NCBI RefSeq assembly: GCF_000964225.1
Contig: NZ_BAMZ01000014.1
Span: forward strand, 124,001-188,000
From: Acetobacter syzygii
GTDB taxonomy: Bacteria; Pseudomonadota; Alphaproteobacteria; Acetobacterales; Acetobacteraceae
Direction: 5' to 3'
DNA: 64,000 nt
The stretch's first letter is position 1, and every line of letters starts with the position of its first letter. The notes beneath the pieces are model-generated. The model made no database searches, was not told the origin of the DNA, and saw only the letters and a list, made by a program, of their open reading frames with translations. Positions 31,334 through 39,982 of this stretch are shown piece by piece. The position numbers and the translations under genes were made by a program.

Positions 31334-32350
31334 TTACGCGAAAACAGAGCTTTCAAAAGCTTCTTCCCATGTTCCCATGGTGGAAGCCCGGCTGTATTCG
31401 GTCGAACGGTTTTCAAAGAAGTTGGCATGTTCAACAGCGTTAAGCATATCGTCCAGCCAGGGCAACGGATTGGTGGTCGTATTGTAAACCGGGTCCAGCC
31501 CAAGCTGGGTCAGGCGGCGGTCTGCAATAAAGTGGATGTAGGTTTTAACCTGAGCCGCATCCAGACCTTCCACCGGCCCCATTTCAAACGCGAGATCAAT
31601 AAAGGCTTCCTCGTGTTCAACAATGGTTTTGCAGATATCGGTCAGTTCATTCCGCAGTTTTTCGGTCCAGATATGCGGGTTTTCCTGAATGAACACGCGG
31701 AACAGACGAATGATGGACAGGCAGTGCAAGGTCTCGTCCCGCACAGACCAGGACACAATCTGCCCCATACCCTTAAGCTTGTTAAAGCGCGGGAAGTTCA
31801 ACAGAATGGCAAAGGACGCAAAAAGCTGTAGCCCTTCGGTAAAGGCCCCAAAGGCTGCCAGAGTTTTGGCGATTTCATGCTTACTGTCCACGGTAAAGGA
31901 CTGCATGTAATCGTATTTATCCTTCATTTCCTTGTACTTAAGGAATGCAGAATATTCTTCCTCGGGCATACCCAGCGTATCCAGCAGATAGCTGTAGGCC
32001 GCAATATGAATGGTCTCGATGTTGGAAAAGGCCGAGAGCATCATCAACACTTCAGTCGGCTTAAATACCCGGCTGTAGTGCTTCATGTAGCAGTTGTTGA
32101 CCTCCACATCCGACTGGGTGAAGAAGCGGAAAATCTGGGTTACAAGGTGGCGTTCGCCCTCATTGAGCACCCGGTGCCAGTCTTTAACATCATCCGCCAG
32201 AGGCACTTCTTCGGGCAGCCAGTGTACGCGCTGCTGCGTTAGCCACGCATCATACGCCCATGGGTACCGAAACGGCTTGTACACCGGGTTGGCTGTAAGC
32301 AGGTCAAACCGTTGTTCCTGCGGCTCCTGTCCGGTCTTATGCTCGCTCAT
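31334..32350 (-). CDS. nrdB: Ribonucleoside-diphosphate reductase, small subunit
   Basis: Class I ribonucleotide reductase beta subunit carrying the di-iron centre and tyrosyl radical. The 338-residue protein has the ferritin-like metal motifs: SDVEV, NIETIHIAAYSYL (Glu, His and, four residues after the His, the radical Tyr) and VRDETLHCL. The retained Tyr, with no nrdI nearby, suggests subclass Ia. The start is the ATG at 32350, four bases after GAGGGAGG; the frame upstream lacks support. It lies 81 bases downstream of nrdA on the same strand. Confidence 0.94.
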   Translation of the reverse strand: MSEHKTGQEPQEQRFDLLTANPVYKPFRYPWAYDAWLTQQRVHWLPEEVPLADDVKDWHRVLNEGERHLVTQIFRFFTQSDVEVNNCYMKHYSRVFKPTEVLMMLSAFSNIETIHIAAYSYLLDTLGMPEEEYSAFLKYKEMKDKYDYMQSFTVDSKHEIAKTLAAFGAFTEGLQLFASFAILLNFPRFNKLKGMGQIVSWSVRDETLHCLSIIRLFRVFIQENPHIWTEKLRNELTDICKTIVEHEEAFIDLAFEMGPVEGLDAAQVKTYIHFIADRRLTQLGLDPVYNTTTNPLPWLDDMLNAVEHANFFENRSTEYSRASTMGTWEEAFESSVFA

Positions 32351-32431
32351 TGTGCCTCCCTCGGGCGGCACCACCGGGGGAAACCGCCACGCCATTACAT
32401 CTGGAAAAAAGAATTGATGGCTGACCTGCCG

Positions 32432-34375
32432 TTACTGGCAGGCCAGGCACTCATCATAATTGTTTGTATTACCACCGGCGGCATGGTCCGCTGCGGCCTG
32501 CTCGGCAACTCCAGCCCCAAGCACTTCGGACTTACTCAGCACGTTGCTCACCGTATCCGCCCGCTGGATGGACAGGCTGCGGCAGTAATAAAGAGACTTC
32601 AGTCCCTTCTTCCATGCCTGGAAGTGGATCTGGTGCAGGTCGCGCTTATGCACATCTGCTGGCAGGAACAGATTAACCGACTGCGCCTGACAGATATAGG
32701 GCTGGCGGTCAGCAGCGTGTTCGACAATCCAGCGCTGATCCAGCTCAAACGCGGTTTTAAACACGTCTTTTTCCTGCTGGGTCAAAAAGTCCAGATGCTG
32801 GACGCTCCCTTTACTGGTGGTAATGGAAGACCATACCTCTGGTGTGTCCTGCCCTTTTTCCACCAGCAGCTTCAACAGGTGGCGGTTACGCACCGTAAAG
32901 GAACCAGACAGGGTTTTCTGCAAGAACACATTGGCTGCAATCGGCTCAATACCGGGGCTGGCGTTCCCTGCAATAATGGAAATGGACGCCGTGGGCGCAA
33001 TAGCCATTTTGTTGGAAAACCGCTCCTGTATGCCATATTCCTCGGCATCCGGGCAGGGGCCACGCAGCTCTGCCAGATGGCGGGAGGCGGCATCAGCCTG
33101 CTCGCGAATATGTTTGAAAATTTTGCGATTCCAGACTTTGGCAATCACGCTTTCAAACGGCACGTTCTTGGCTTGCAGGAACGAGTGGAAGCCCATAACC
33201 CCCAATCCCACGGAACGTTCGCGCATGGCGGCGTATTTGGCCCGCTCCATATCCTCTGGAGCACGGTCAATAAAGTCCTGCAGCACGTTATCGAGGAAAA
33301 GCATAACATCCTCAATAAACTGAGGATTATCAGACCATTCGTCCCATGTTTCCAGATTAAGGGAGGACAGGCAGCAAACGGCTGTCCGCGCCTTGCCGTG
33401 GTGGTCTATGCCGGTTGGCAGGGTAATTTCCGAACACAGGTTGGAGGTTTTGACTTCCAACCCGGCCAGCTTGTGATGTTCGGGGCGGGCGTTGTTCACA
33501 TGGTCGGAATAGACAATGTAAGGCTCGCCCTGCTCCATACGGGCTGTGAGAATACGGATCCACAACCCACGAGCAGAAATTTTGCGGATAACCGAGCTAT
33601 CCTTGGGAGAAAGCAGTGCCCATTCATCATCCGCTTCTACCGCACGCATGAACGCATCGGACACCAGAATACCGTGGTGGAGGTTCAGCGCCTTACGGTT
33701 GGGGTCTCCCCCCGTTGGGCGGCGGATTTCTATGAACTCTTCAATTTCAGGGTGCCAGACAGGCAGGTAAACCGCAGCAGACCCCCGGCGCAATGACCCT
33801 TGGGAAATTGCGAGTGTCAGGCTGTCCATCACGCGGATGAACGGAATAACACCGGATGTTTTACCGTTGCGGCCTACATTCTCGCCAATGGAGCGCAGGT
33901 TGCCCCAGTAGGAACCAATGCCCCCGCCTTTGCTGGCCAGCCACACATTCTCGTTCCACAGATCGACAATGCCTTTAAGGCTATCGCTGGCTTCATTCAG
34001 AAAGCATGAAATAGGCAGCCCACGGGTAGTGCCACCGTTGGACAGCACCGGCGTTGCGGGCATGAACCAATGGCGGCTGATATAATCGTAAATCCGCTGC
34101 GCATGGGCGGCATCTGCTCCATAATAGGAGGCCACACGCCCGAACAGGTCCTGATAACTTTCATCTGGCAGCAGGTAGCGGTTATCCAGAGTAGCCTTGC
34201 CAAAGGGGGTCAGCAGAGCATCGCGCGAGCGGTCCACACGGACCTGATGGTGCCCCGGAAGCTGCACCATATCCTGCATCTGCTCAGCACCGAACAGATC
34301 AGGCTCCTCCACCGAGCCTGATGCTCCTGAATGGGAACGACGAACGTCATTCTCATGCACGTCAATCAGACTCAT
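32432..34375 (-). CDS. nrdA: Ribonucleoside-diphosphate reductase, large subunit
   Basis: Catalytic alpha subunit that reduces ribonucleotides to deoxyribonucleotides. The 647-residue protein has the redox and radical residues: Cys in PISCFLNE, the SNLCSEI active-site loop (Asn, Cys, Glu), Cys in AVCCLSSLNLE, the radical-transfer Tyr pair in SLYYCRS, and a C-terminal Cys pair (ECLACQ). There is no N-terminal ATP-cone domain, so dATP activity regulation by that route is absent. The ATG at 34375 follows GGAG. A 22-bp palindrome 88 bases upstream is a candidate NrdR operator. Confidence 0.95.
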   Translation of the reverse strand: MSLIDVHENDVRRSHSGASGSVEEPDLFGAEQMQDMVQLPGHHQVRVDRSRDALLTPFGKATLDNRYLLPDESYQDLFGRVASYYGADAAHAQRIYDYISRHWFMPATPVLSNGGTTRGLPISCFLNEASDSLKGIVDLWNENVWLASKGGGIGSYWGNLRSIGENVGRNGKTSGVIPFIRVMDSLTLAISQGSLRRGSAAVYLPVWHPEIEEFIEIRRPTGGDPNRKALNLHHGILVSDAFMRAVEADDEWALLSPKDSSVIRKISARGLWIRILTARMEQGEPYIVYSDHVNNARPEHHKLAGLEVKTSNLCSEITLPTGIDHHGKARTAVCCLSSLNLETWDEWSDNPQFIEDVMLFLDNVLQDFIDRAPEDMERAKYAAMRERSVGLGVMGFHSFLQAKNVPFESVIAKVWNRKIFKHIREQADAASRHLAELRGPCPDAEEYGIQERFSNKMAIAPTASISIIAGNASPGIEPIAANVFLQKTLSGSFTVRNRHLLKLLVEKGQDTPEVWSSITTSKGSVQHLDFLTQQEKDVFKTAFELDQRWIVEHAADRQPYICQAQSVNLFLPADVHKRDLHQIHFQAWKKGLKSLYYCRSLSIQRADTVSNVLSKSEVLGAGVAEQAAADHAAGGNTNNYDECLACQ

Positions 34376-34462
34376 GGTTTTAACTCTCCGGTTTTTGCAA
34401 ACGATTATGGGAATAAGCCCATGTGAGGGCACACCACATATCGGGTTAACGCCACTCTTTGT

Positions 34463-34484
34463 CCCCCATATCTAGATATGGGGG
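34463..34484. promoter_or_regulatory. 22-bp perfect palindrome upstream of nrdAB (candidate NrdR site)
   Basis: A perfect palindrome centred on CTAG (CCATATCTAG and its complement, flanked by C and G runs) lies 88 bases before the nrdA ATG. Each half matches 8 of 10 positions of the core of the NrdR box (CWATATATWG). It could bind NrdR, or form a hairpin in the leader. Confidence 0.55.
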
Positions 34485-34578
34485 GCATATCCAGCGAAAA
34501 TTTTGCATCCAGCAGGCAATTAAAACTTGCCTTCAAAAAAATGGCTGTTCTCTCCTGCTTCCTTGCTGGTTAAATTTT

Positions 34579-35559
34579 TTAGCTCCCTCCGATCAGTCCG
34601 GACTGCTCCATCAGGCGGCGCGATGTGGTGATTCCCTCCGCCACAGCCAGTGCTGCCGCCAGTGCGCGCCGCCCGGCCACGGCATCCACCACTACGGGGG
34701 CACCATGCACGCAGGAAGCCACAAAAGCCTGATGCTCCGCAAACAGCGAATCATGCTCTTTCCAGCTTATGCTCTCGCGCCGGAAGCCGCCGGTTCCTGG
34801 GAGTGGCAGACCACGCTCACGCCCGATCATACTAAGCTCCCGCTTAACAAAATCTGCCGACAGATAGCCCTCTTCGGAGAAAAGGCGCATCCGCCGCTCG
34901 GTTTTGAGCGATATGCGGCTCGCTGTAATGCTGGCGACACACCCGTTCTCAAACCGTACGCGGGCATTGGCAATATCTTCATGCGCGGAACTGACCGCAG
35001 CACCAAGCGCATCCACCTGCGCTATCGGGCTATCCACAATGGCCAGAACCAGATCCAGATCATGGATCATAAGATCCAGAATGACTGACACATCCGTACC
35101 ACGCGGCTTGTACGGCGCTATGCGCGTGGCCTCTATATAAAGCGGTCGGGTAATCCGCTGGGTAATGGCATCATGCTCGGCGGAATAGCGCAACAAATGC
35201 CCGACCTGGCACACCAGACCACTTTGCTGCGCTAGAGTAACCAGCATGTCCGCCTGCTCCAGCGTTGCGGCAACTGGTTTTTCCACCAGCACATGCCGCC
35301 CGGCACGCAACGCCTGCACGGCAAGATCAAAATGGAATTCGGCAGGGGCTGCCACCACCACGGCATCGGACTGCGCCAGAAGGGTTTCCACATCCGCCAC
35401 AACGGAGCACCCCGCCTCGCGCGCAACCAGTTGGGCACGCGCCATGTCGGGGTCAAACACACCGGAAAGGGTCTCGCCCGGTACGTCCCGTATTTTTAAC
35501 GCATGGTAACGCCCAAAATGCCCAGCCCCGATAACCCCTACACGCAGCGTTGTGCTCAT
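34579..35559 (-). CDS. Gfo/Idh/MocA-family oxidoreductase
   Basis: NAD(P)-dependent dehydrogenase acting on a sugar or sugar-nucleotide substrate. The 326-residue protein has the N-terminal Rossmann motif GVIGAGHFGRYH and the family EKP motif (LVEKPVAATLEQ), followed by a substrate domain with DLMIHDLDL containing the conserved His and Asp region. The ATG at 35559 (MSTTLRVGVIG) follows AGGAACAG; the long upstream open frame has no support. It resembles UDP-GlcNAc 3-dehydrogenase-type enzymes, but the substrate is not assignable. It stands alone between nrdA and secD. Confidence 0.82.
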   Translation of the reverse strand: MSTTLRVGVIGAGHFGRYHALKIRDVPGETLSGVFDPDMARAQLVAREAGCSVVADVETLLAQSDAVVVAAPAEFHFDLAVQALRAGRHVLVEKPVAATLEQADMLVTLAQQSGLVCQVGHLLRYSAEHDAITQRITRPLYIEATRIAPYKPRGTDVSVILDLMIHDLDLVLAIVDSPIAQVDALGAAVSSAHEDIANARVRFENGCVASITASRISLKTERRMRLFSEEGYLSADFVKRELSMIGRERGLPLPGTGGFRRESISWKEHDSLFAEHQAFVASCVHGAPVVVDAVAGRRALAAALAVAEGITTSRRLMEQSGLIGGS

Positions 35560-35817
35560 CTGTTCCTGCCCTTGCCTGTCTGGCCAGTTTTTATTCCCCT
35601 CCAGCCGTAGCAGGCCCGCCCGCGAATGCAAACACGCCCTCCACCCACCCCTCAGGCATCTGCCATGCTGCCCCTCTTTGCCGTGATGTGATGCGCATGA
35701 GCCACGCAAAAAGAACGAAAACGCAAAGCATTCCACCCATAAGCACGCGAACGGGTTGCATCTATTGGGGTTGAACGGCATGTTCCGGGCAGCAAAACTG
35801 CAAGCGATCAGGTGAGA
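35560..35817. other. Divergent intergenic region upstream of secD
   Basis: 258 bases with no supported gene. It carries the ribosome-binding sites for both flanking genes and presumably both promoters. yajC, often found before secD, is not here. Confidence 0.35.
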
Positions 35818-37377
35818 ATGTATTACAGCCGCCTCAAACTGGCCTCGGTACTGGGCGTATGCCTGTTAGGCCTGCTGCTGTGCCTGCCCAACGGCATGCG
35901 CAAGCCGCTCCCTTCCATACCATGGCGACAGATCCATCTGGGACTGGATCTGCGGGGCGGTTCCTACCTGCTCATGCAGGTTGATCTGCAAAGCCTGACA
36001 CACGACAGGTTGCAAACCCTCTCGGAAAACACGCGGGATGCGCTGCTTAACGCGCATCTTGGCTACCAGAACATTACGGTCGATGCCCAGAAGGGCGTGA
36101 TCAGCTTTATGCCCCGCTCCGCCTCTGAAGCCGATGCAGACGTAGCCGCACTGAACGCGCTGCCTCGCGCAGTGCCCAATGAATTCAGTGTTAGCAGGCG
36201 CGAAGATGGCAGCATTGCCCTTGTGCTGGCTCCCGAATCCATCCGCACCCGTGCGCGTGAAGCGGTAACCCAGTCCATTGAGATCGTGCGCCGCCGTATT
36301 GACGGCACAGGAGCCGTGGACCCCGAAATTACCCGGCAGGGCGATGACCGCATTGTGGTGGAACTACCCGGCATAAGCGACCCGGACCGGATTAAGGCCC
36401 TTTTGGGCACCACCGCCAAAATGAGCTTCCATCTGGTGGATGCCAACCCGCTGCACGCAACCTATCCGCCGCAGGGTGTTAGCCTCCTCCAGATGGCCAA
36501 CCCGGCAGAGGGCGGCCCCCTGCCCGTGTTTGACCATGTGGATGTGGACGGCTCTGACCTGACCAACGCAGGCGCTGTTATTGACCAGCAGAGCGGTAAA
36601 TGGGCTGTCAGCTTTTCCTTCGATTCGACTGGCACCCATGCCTTTGCAGCTGTAACGCAGGCCAACGTGGGCAAGCGATTCGCCATTGTGCTGGATAACA
36701 AGATTATCGAAGCGCCTGTGATTATGAGCCCCATTACAGGTGGTAATGGCCAGATTACCGGCGGCTTTGATGCCCAGAAAGCGACTGATCTGGCCCTTAT
36801 GCTCCGTGCAGGCGCATTACCCGCCCCCCTGAGTGTTATTGAACAACGCTCCATTGGGCCTTCGCTGGGGGCAGATTCCATTCGCGCAGGGATCATCAGT
36901 CTGGCCGTCGGCTTTATTATGGTCGTCGCCTTTATGGTTCTGTTTTATGGCCGTTTTGGCTGGTATGCGGACTTTGCCCTGCTGGCCAATTTGGTGCTGA
37001 TGGTGGCCATTCTCTCGCTCTTTGAAGCCACACTGACCTTGCCGGGTATGGCGGGCATGTTGCTTACACTGGGCATGGCAGTGGACGCCAACATCCTGAT
37101 TAACGAACGCATCCGTGAAGAGATTGCCCGTGGGCGCACCCCGCTGGCAGCCATGCAGACAGGTTTTGAAAAAGCCACCTCCACCATTATCGACAGTAAC
37201 GCCACGGCCCTGCTGGCCCACGTTATGCTGTTTGTTTTTGGCACAGGTCCGGTCCGTGGGTTTGCGCTCACCATTACCATTGGCATTGTGACCACACTGT
37301 TCACCACCCTGCTGCTCTCCCGCATGCTCATGGCCCGCTGGTATGCGCGTACGCGCCCAACCAGCCTGCCGGTTTGA
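35818..37377 (+). CDS. secD: Protein translocase subunit SecD
   Basis: Inner-membrane RND-type protein that, with SecF, uses the proton gradient to help Sec-exported proteins leave the translocon. The 519-residue protein has one N-terminal transmembrane helix, the LGLDLRGGSYLLMQV motif after it, a large periplasmic P1 domain, and five C-terminal helices with the family block GMAVDANILINERIREE. The ATG at 35818 follows AGGTGAG closely; a GTG six bases upstream is in frame. secF starts 18 bases after the stop, so they form an operon. Confidence 0.95.
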   Translation: MYYSRLKLASVLGVCLLGLLLCLPNGMRKPLPSIPWRQIHLGLDLRGGSYLLMQVDLQSLTHDRLQTLSENTRDALLNAHLGYQNITVDAQKGVISFMPRSASEADADVAALNALPRAVPNEFSVSRREDGSIALVLAPESIRTRAREAVTQSIEIVRRRIDGTGAVDPEITRQGDDRIVVELPGISDPDRIKALLGTTAKMSFHLVDANPLHATYPPQGVSLLQMANPAEGGPLPVFDHVDVDGSDLTNAGAVIDQQSGKWAVSFSFDSTGTHAFAAVTQANVGKRFAIVLDNKIIEAPVIMSPITGGNGQITGGFDAQKATDLALMLRAGALPAPLSVIEQRSIGPSLGADSIRAGIISLAVGFIMVVAFMVLFYGRFGWYADFALLANLVLMVAILSLFEATLTLPGMAGMLLTLGMAVDANILINERIREEIARGRTPLAAMQTGFEKATSTIIDSNATALLAHVMLFVFGTGPVRGFALTITIGIVTTLFTTLLLSRMLMARWYARTRPTSLPV

Positions 37378-37395
37378 AGAAACGAGGCGCTACTT

Positions 37396-38337
37396 ATGTT
37401 CGGACGTCCTCTTCTGCGTTTTGTCCGCAAGGATACGCACATCAACTTCATGAGCGGGCGCTTCATGGGGTTGATTGTCTCCGCTGTGCTTTCGCTCGCA
37501 TCCATTATTCTGTTCTTCCACCCCGGGCTTACTCTGGGGCTGGACTTCAAGGGCGGGATTGTTGTGGAAGCCCAGACCACAGGCCCGGCGGACTTTGCCA
37601 AACTCCGCGCAGCACTCGCCCAGCATGGCGTGCAACATGCCTCCTTCCAATCCTTTGGCGGGGCCAATGATGTTCTGATCCGGCTGGACACAGACTCGGA
37701 ACATGACACGCAGGCCGTGGTGGACAACGTGCGCCACACAGTGGCCGAAGCCCTGCCCGGCACCACCATTTTGCGGGCAGACGCCGTGGGGGCTTCCGTC
37801 TCCTCCGAGCTGTTCCGCAACGGGATGCTGGCCCTTGGGCTGAGCCTTGCCATGATTCTGGGTTACATCTGGTTCCGGTTCGAATGGGAGTTCGCCTTAA
37901 GTGCGGTCATCACGCTTGTGCTTGATCTGACCAAAACCGTGGGCTTTCTGGTTCTGACCGGCTTTGAGTTTGATCTGGTCATGGTTGCTGCCATTCTGAC
38001 CATTCTGGGCTACTCCACCAACGACAAGGTGGTGGTTTATGACCGGGTGCGCGAAAACCTGCGTAAGTACCGCACCATGCCGCTCATTGACCTGATTAAC
38101 CTTTCGATCAACGAGACGCTCAACCGCACGCTTGGCACGTCCTCCACCGTTTTTCTGGCATCCCTGCCGCTTGCCCTGTGGGGGGGGGCCACATTATCCG
38201 GTTTTGCATGGACCATGCTGTTCGGCATTGTTGTGGGTACCTCCTCCTCCATCTTTATTGCAGCCCCTCTCCTACTCTTCATGGGGGAAGGCCGGTTGAA
38301 GCGCGGTGCCAAAAACACCAAGACATCCGCCTCCTGA
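37396..38337 (+). CDS. secF: Protein translocase subunit SecF
   Basis: Partner of SecD in the SecDF complex. The 313-residue protein has a transmembrane helix near residues 25-45, LGLDFKGGIVVEA, a short periplasmic domain, and the C-terminal helices with the conserved GYSTNDKVVVYDRVREN motif. A clear Rho-independent terminator closes the operon. The C-terminus is short and basic (GRLKRGAKNTKTS). Confidence 0.95.
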   Translation: MFGRPLLRFVRKDTHINFMSGRFMGLIVSAVLSLASIILFFHPGLTLGLDFKGGIVVEAQTTGPADFAKLRAALAQHGVQHASFQSFGGANDVLIRLDTDSEHDTQAVVDNVRHTVAEALPGTTILRADAVGASVSSELFRNGMLALGLSLAMILGYIWFRFEWEFALSAVITLVLDLTKTVGFLVLTGFEFDLVMVAAILTILGYSTNDKVVVYDRVRENLRKYRTMPLIDLINLSINETLNRTLGTSSTVFLASLPLALWGGATLSGFAWTMLFGIVVGTSSSIFIAAPLLLFMGEGRLKRGAKNTKTSAS

Positions 38338-38366
38338 ACAGGGGGGGAAGCTCTGGTTTCAACCAC

Positions 38367-38396
38367 AACGGAGCAGTCTGGCTGCTCCGTTTTTTT
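38367..38396 (+). terminator. Rho-independent terminator of secDF
   Basis: A ten-pair perfect stem (AACGGAGCAG / CTGCTCCGTT) with a five-base loop and a T7 tract, 29 bases after the secF stop. Confidence 0.9.
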
Positions 38397-38401
38397 ATGC
38401 C

Positions 38402-38800
38402 TTAACGCGGAATAAAGGGAACAGGCTGACCGCCGGGGGCCACCACAACACTCATCGTGTTGGATATGGGATGATCAATCACAAACAAAAAGTCTTCCAC
38501 CTTCTGCCCTGCAAACCGGAAGGTTTCCGCCCCCGGATGATCCCGGAAAACCAGAATGGCACTCAATGCGCTACGATCAGCAGTTAAAATCTGCACAATC
38601 TGCGGCAGGGTCATGCCGCCATTCATAAGCTGCCCACGCGCCATACCATTGGCAATGGCATAGCTATACAGCAGGGTGCTGGGGGTTTGTTCGACTTTGA
38701 GCTGGTAAGGTACGCTCTGACAGCCCGCCATGCTAACGGTGGCAAGGACTGCCGCAACAGCGGGGGCTTTATAAAAAAAGCGGAGTATGGGACGCTTCAT
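38402..38800 (-). CDS. Predicted lipoprotein of unknown function
   Basis: A 132-residue protein with a lipoprotein signal peptide: basic start MKRPILRFF, a hydrophobic stretch, and a lipobox (VSMAGC) with the acylated Cys near residue 27. The mature part (about 105 residues) contains FRDHPGAETFRFAG and FLFVIDHP segments; I do not recognise the family. The ATG at 38800 is preferred over an earlier in-frame ATG because it gives a normal signal peptide. mscL lies upstream on the same strand, about 75 bases away. Confidence 0.75.
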   Translation of the reverse strand: MKRPILRFFYKAPAVAAVLATVSMAGCQSVPYQLKVEQTPSTLLYSYAIANGMARGQLMNGGMTLPQIVQILTADRSALSAILVFRDHPGAETFRFAGQKVEDFLFVIDHPISNTMSVVVAPGGQPVPFIPR

Positions 38801-38875
38801 TTTCAAGAACCTATCCCATATTCCGCCAGCCGAAAACACAGCCTGCCCCATTGAAGCAAAATCTGTGGCTCTGTT

Positions 38876-39367
38876 TTACCCTTGTGTAGGGGTCTGTTCC
38901 TTGTTGCGTGCTGCCAGTTCATCACGGATTTCTGTCAGCAGAACTTCTGTTGTGGTCGGAGCCGGAGGTGCGGCAGGCTTGGCTTCTTCGCGCACATGCA
39001 GGCGGGTCAAGGCTTTGACCATCCAGAAAATAGCCATGGCAACAATCAGGAACTGAATAACCGCGTTCACGAACAAGCCGAGGTTAAGGGTGACAGCACC
39101 AGCTTTTTGTGCGGCTTCCAGCGTTGCCTCATGCGGGCCTTTAAGCGTGACAAACAGGTTGGAAAAATCAATTCCGCCCACAAGCAGACCAATAACCGGG
39201 TTGAACACATCTTTGACCAGACTGTTAACAATACCCGTAAACGCGGCACCAATGACCACACCAACGGCCAGATCGACCACGTTGCCACGCATAATAAAGG
39301 CCCGGAACTCGCCAACCCAGCTGGGTGCGCGAACATGCGCCTTAAGATCGGTTTTAAGATCAGCCAT
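38876..39367 (-). CDS. mscL: Large-conductance mechanosensitive channel MscL
   Basis: Homopentameric inner-membrane channel that opens under high membrane tension to release solutes during osmotic downshift. The protein is 163 residues, slightly longer than the usual 130-150. It shows the conserved FRAFIMRGNVVDLAVGVVIGAAF first helix region, the VNSLVKDVFNPVIG loop, a second helix (IQFLIVAMAIFWMVKAL), and a cytoplasmic C-terminus with a TEVLLTEIRDEL bundle helix. The ATG at 39367 or a GTG six bases earlier could be the start; AGGA lies upstream of both. Confidence 0.94.
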   Translation of the reverse strand: MADLKTDLKAHVRAPSWVGEFRAFIMRGNVVDLAVGVVIGAAFTGIVNSLVKDVFNPVIGLLVGGIDFSNLFVTLKGPHEATLEAAQKAGAVTLNLGLFVNAVIQFLIVAMAIFWMVKALTRLHVREEAKPAAPPAPTTTEVLLTEIRDELAARNKEQTPTQG

Positions 39368-39669
39368 GAACACTTATCCTGTTTAAGAGGGAAATATGCA
39401 AAGATACTGTTCTGTATCTGGCTGACTGGCTGTTTCTCAAGCCTTATTGTTGAGATGTTTAAAAATCTTTTCCGTGCAGGGCCGTATTAAGCCTTTGTTC
39501 GCTCAAAATATCTCACACATCTCTTTCAGGCTGAGCGTCAAAATTGCACATCATGCAGGTAGGCAGAACGGAATCAACGGTTGATCCTGCCCGCACATAC
39601 CGTTATATGCACGGCAATTCGGCCCGGTCGGTATCGGGCCTTTGTTTGCTGAAAAGAAAGACCTGCCCC
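39368..39669. other. Intergenic region mscL / rpmE
   Basis: About 300 bases between divergent genes. The right half carries the rpmE leader with a terminator-like hairpin (39621-39647). The middle (39440-39520) is AT-rich. A small in-frame extension upstream of rpmE exists, but I reject it as coding because bL31 normally starts at MKxGIHP. Confidence 0.35.
39621..39647 (+). terminator. Terminator-like hairpin in the rpmE leader
   Basis: GGCCCG and CGGGCC form a six-pair stem with an eight-base loop followed by TTTGTTT, 22 bases before the rpmE ATG. With no plus-strand gene nearby upstream, it may act as an attenuator in the leader of rpmE. Confidence 0.5.
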
Positions 39670-39900
39670 ATGAAGCCCGGCATTCACCCCGAATACCACG
39701 AAATCACCGTCATCATGACCGACGGCACGGAATACACCACCCGCTCCTGCTACGGCAAAGCTGGCGACACCATCCGTCTGGACATTGACACCAAGTCCCA
39801 TCCAGCGTGGACCGGCGTTCAGCGTATTATGGATACCGGGGGCCAGGTTGCAAAGTTCAACAAGCGCTTTGCTGGTATTGGCGCCCGCACGAAGGGCTGA
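39670..39900 (+). CDS. rpmE: 50S ribosomal protein L31 (bL31)
   Basis: Large-subunit ribosomal protein at the central-protuberance bridge between subunits. The 76-residue protein begins [19 protein letters not shown] and has the SHPAWTG and FNKRFAGI segments of the bL31 family. It lacks the CXXC zinc pairs (only one Cys), so it is a C-minus form. The start is the ATG at 39670; the frame is open further upstream, but the family start is here. A terminator follows within 30 bases, and a hairpin sits in the leader. Confidence 0.95.
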   Translation: MKPGIHPEYHEITVIMTDGTEYTTRSCYGKAGDTIRLDIDTKSHPAWTGVQRIMDTGGQVAKFNKRFAGIGARTKG

Positions 39901-39927
39901 TTTTTTCAGTCTCCGTGTATGCTTCAG

Positions 39928-39961
39928 GCCCCGCCCTCTTGAAAAAGGAGGCGGGGCTTTC
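39928..39961 (+). terminator. Rho-independent terminator of rpmE
   Basis: An eight-pair GC-rich stem (GCCCCGCC / GGCGGGGC), extended past one mismatch by four more pairs, followed by TTT. The loop contains CTTGAAAAA, which also looks like a heat-shock sigma-factor -35 element for the next gene. Confidence 0.75.
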
Positions 39962-39968
39962 CACGTTT
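39938..39968 (+). promoter_or_regulatory. Candidate sigma-32 promoter of hsp20
   Basis: CTTGAAA (39938-39944) matches the sigma-32 -35 element. The -10 region about 13 bases later (around CCACGTTT) is a poor match. It would place the start near 39973, giving a roughly 100-base leader that includes the thermometer hairpins. Low confidence because of the -10. Confidence 0.3.
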
Positions 39969-39982
39969 GGAACAGGGTTGAC

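Noticed and set aside
32312-33796. Long open frame (494 codons) on the plus strand opposite nrdA
   Set aside because: It is the complement of a strongly conserved coding sequence, with no recognisable domain or ribosome-binding site; a shadow frame.
35560-35781. N-terminal extension of the Gfo/Idh/MocA oxidoreductase
   Set aside because: The Rossmann motif starts immediately after the ATG at 35559, which has a good ribosome-binding site; the upstream sequence is low quality.
37875-37890. GGTTCGAAT, reminiscent of a tRNA T-loop
   Set aside because: It lies inside secF and no cloverleaf can be formed around it.
39544-39669. In-frame extension upstream of rpmE
   Set aside because: bL31 proteins start at MKxGIHP; the extension covers the terminator-like hairpin and has no ribosome-binding site.
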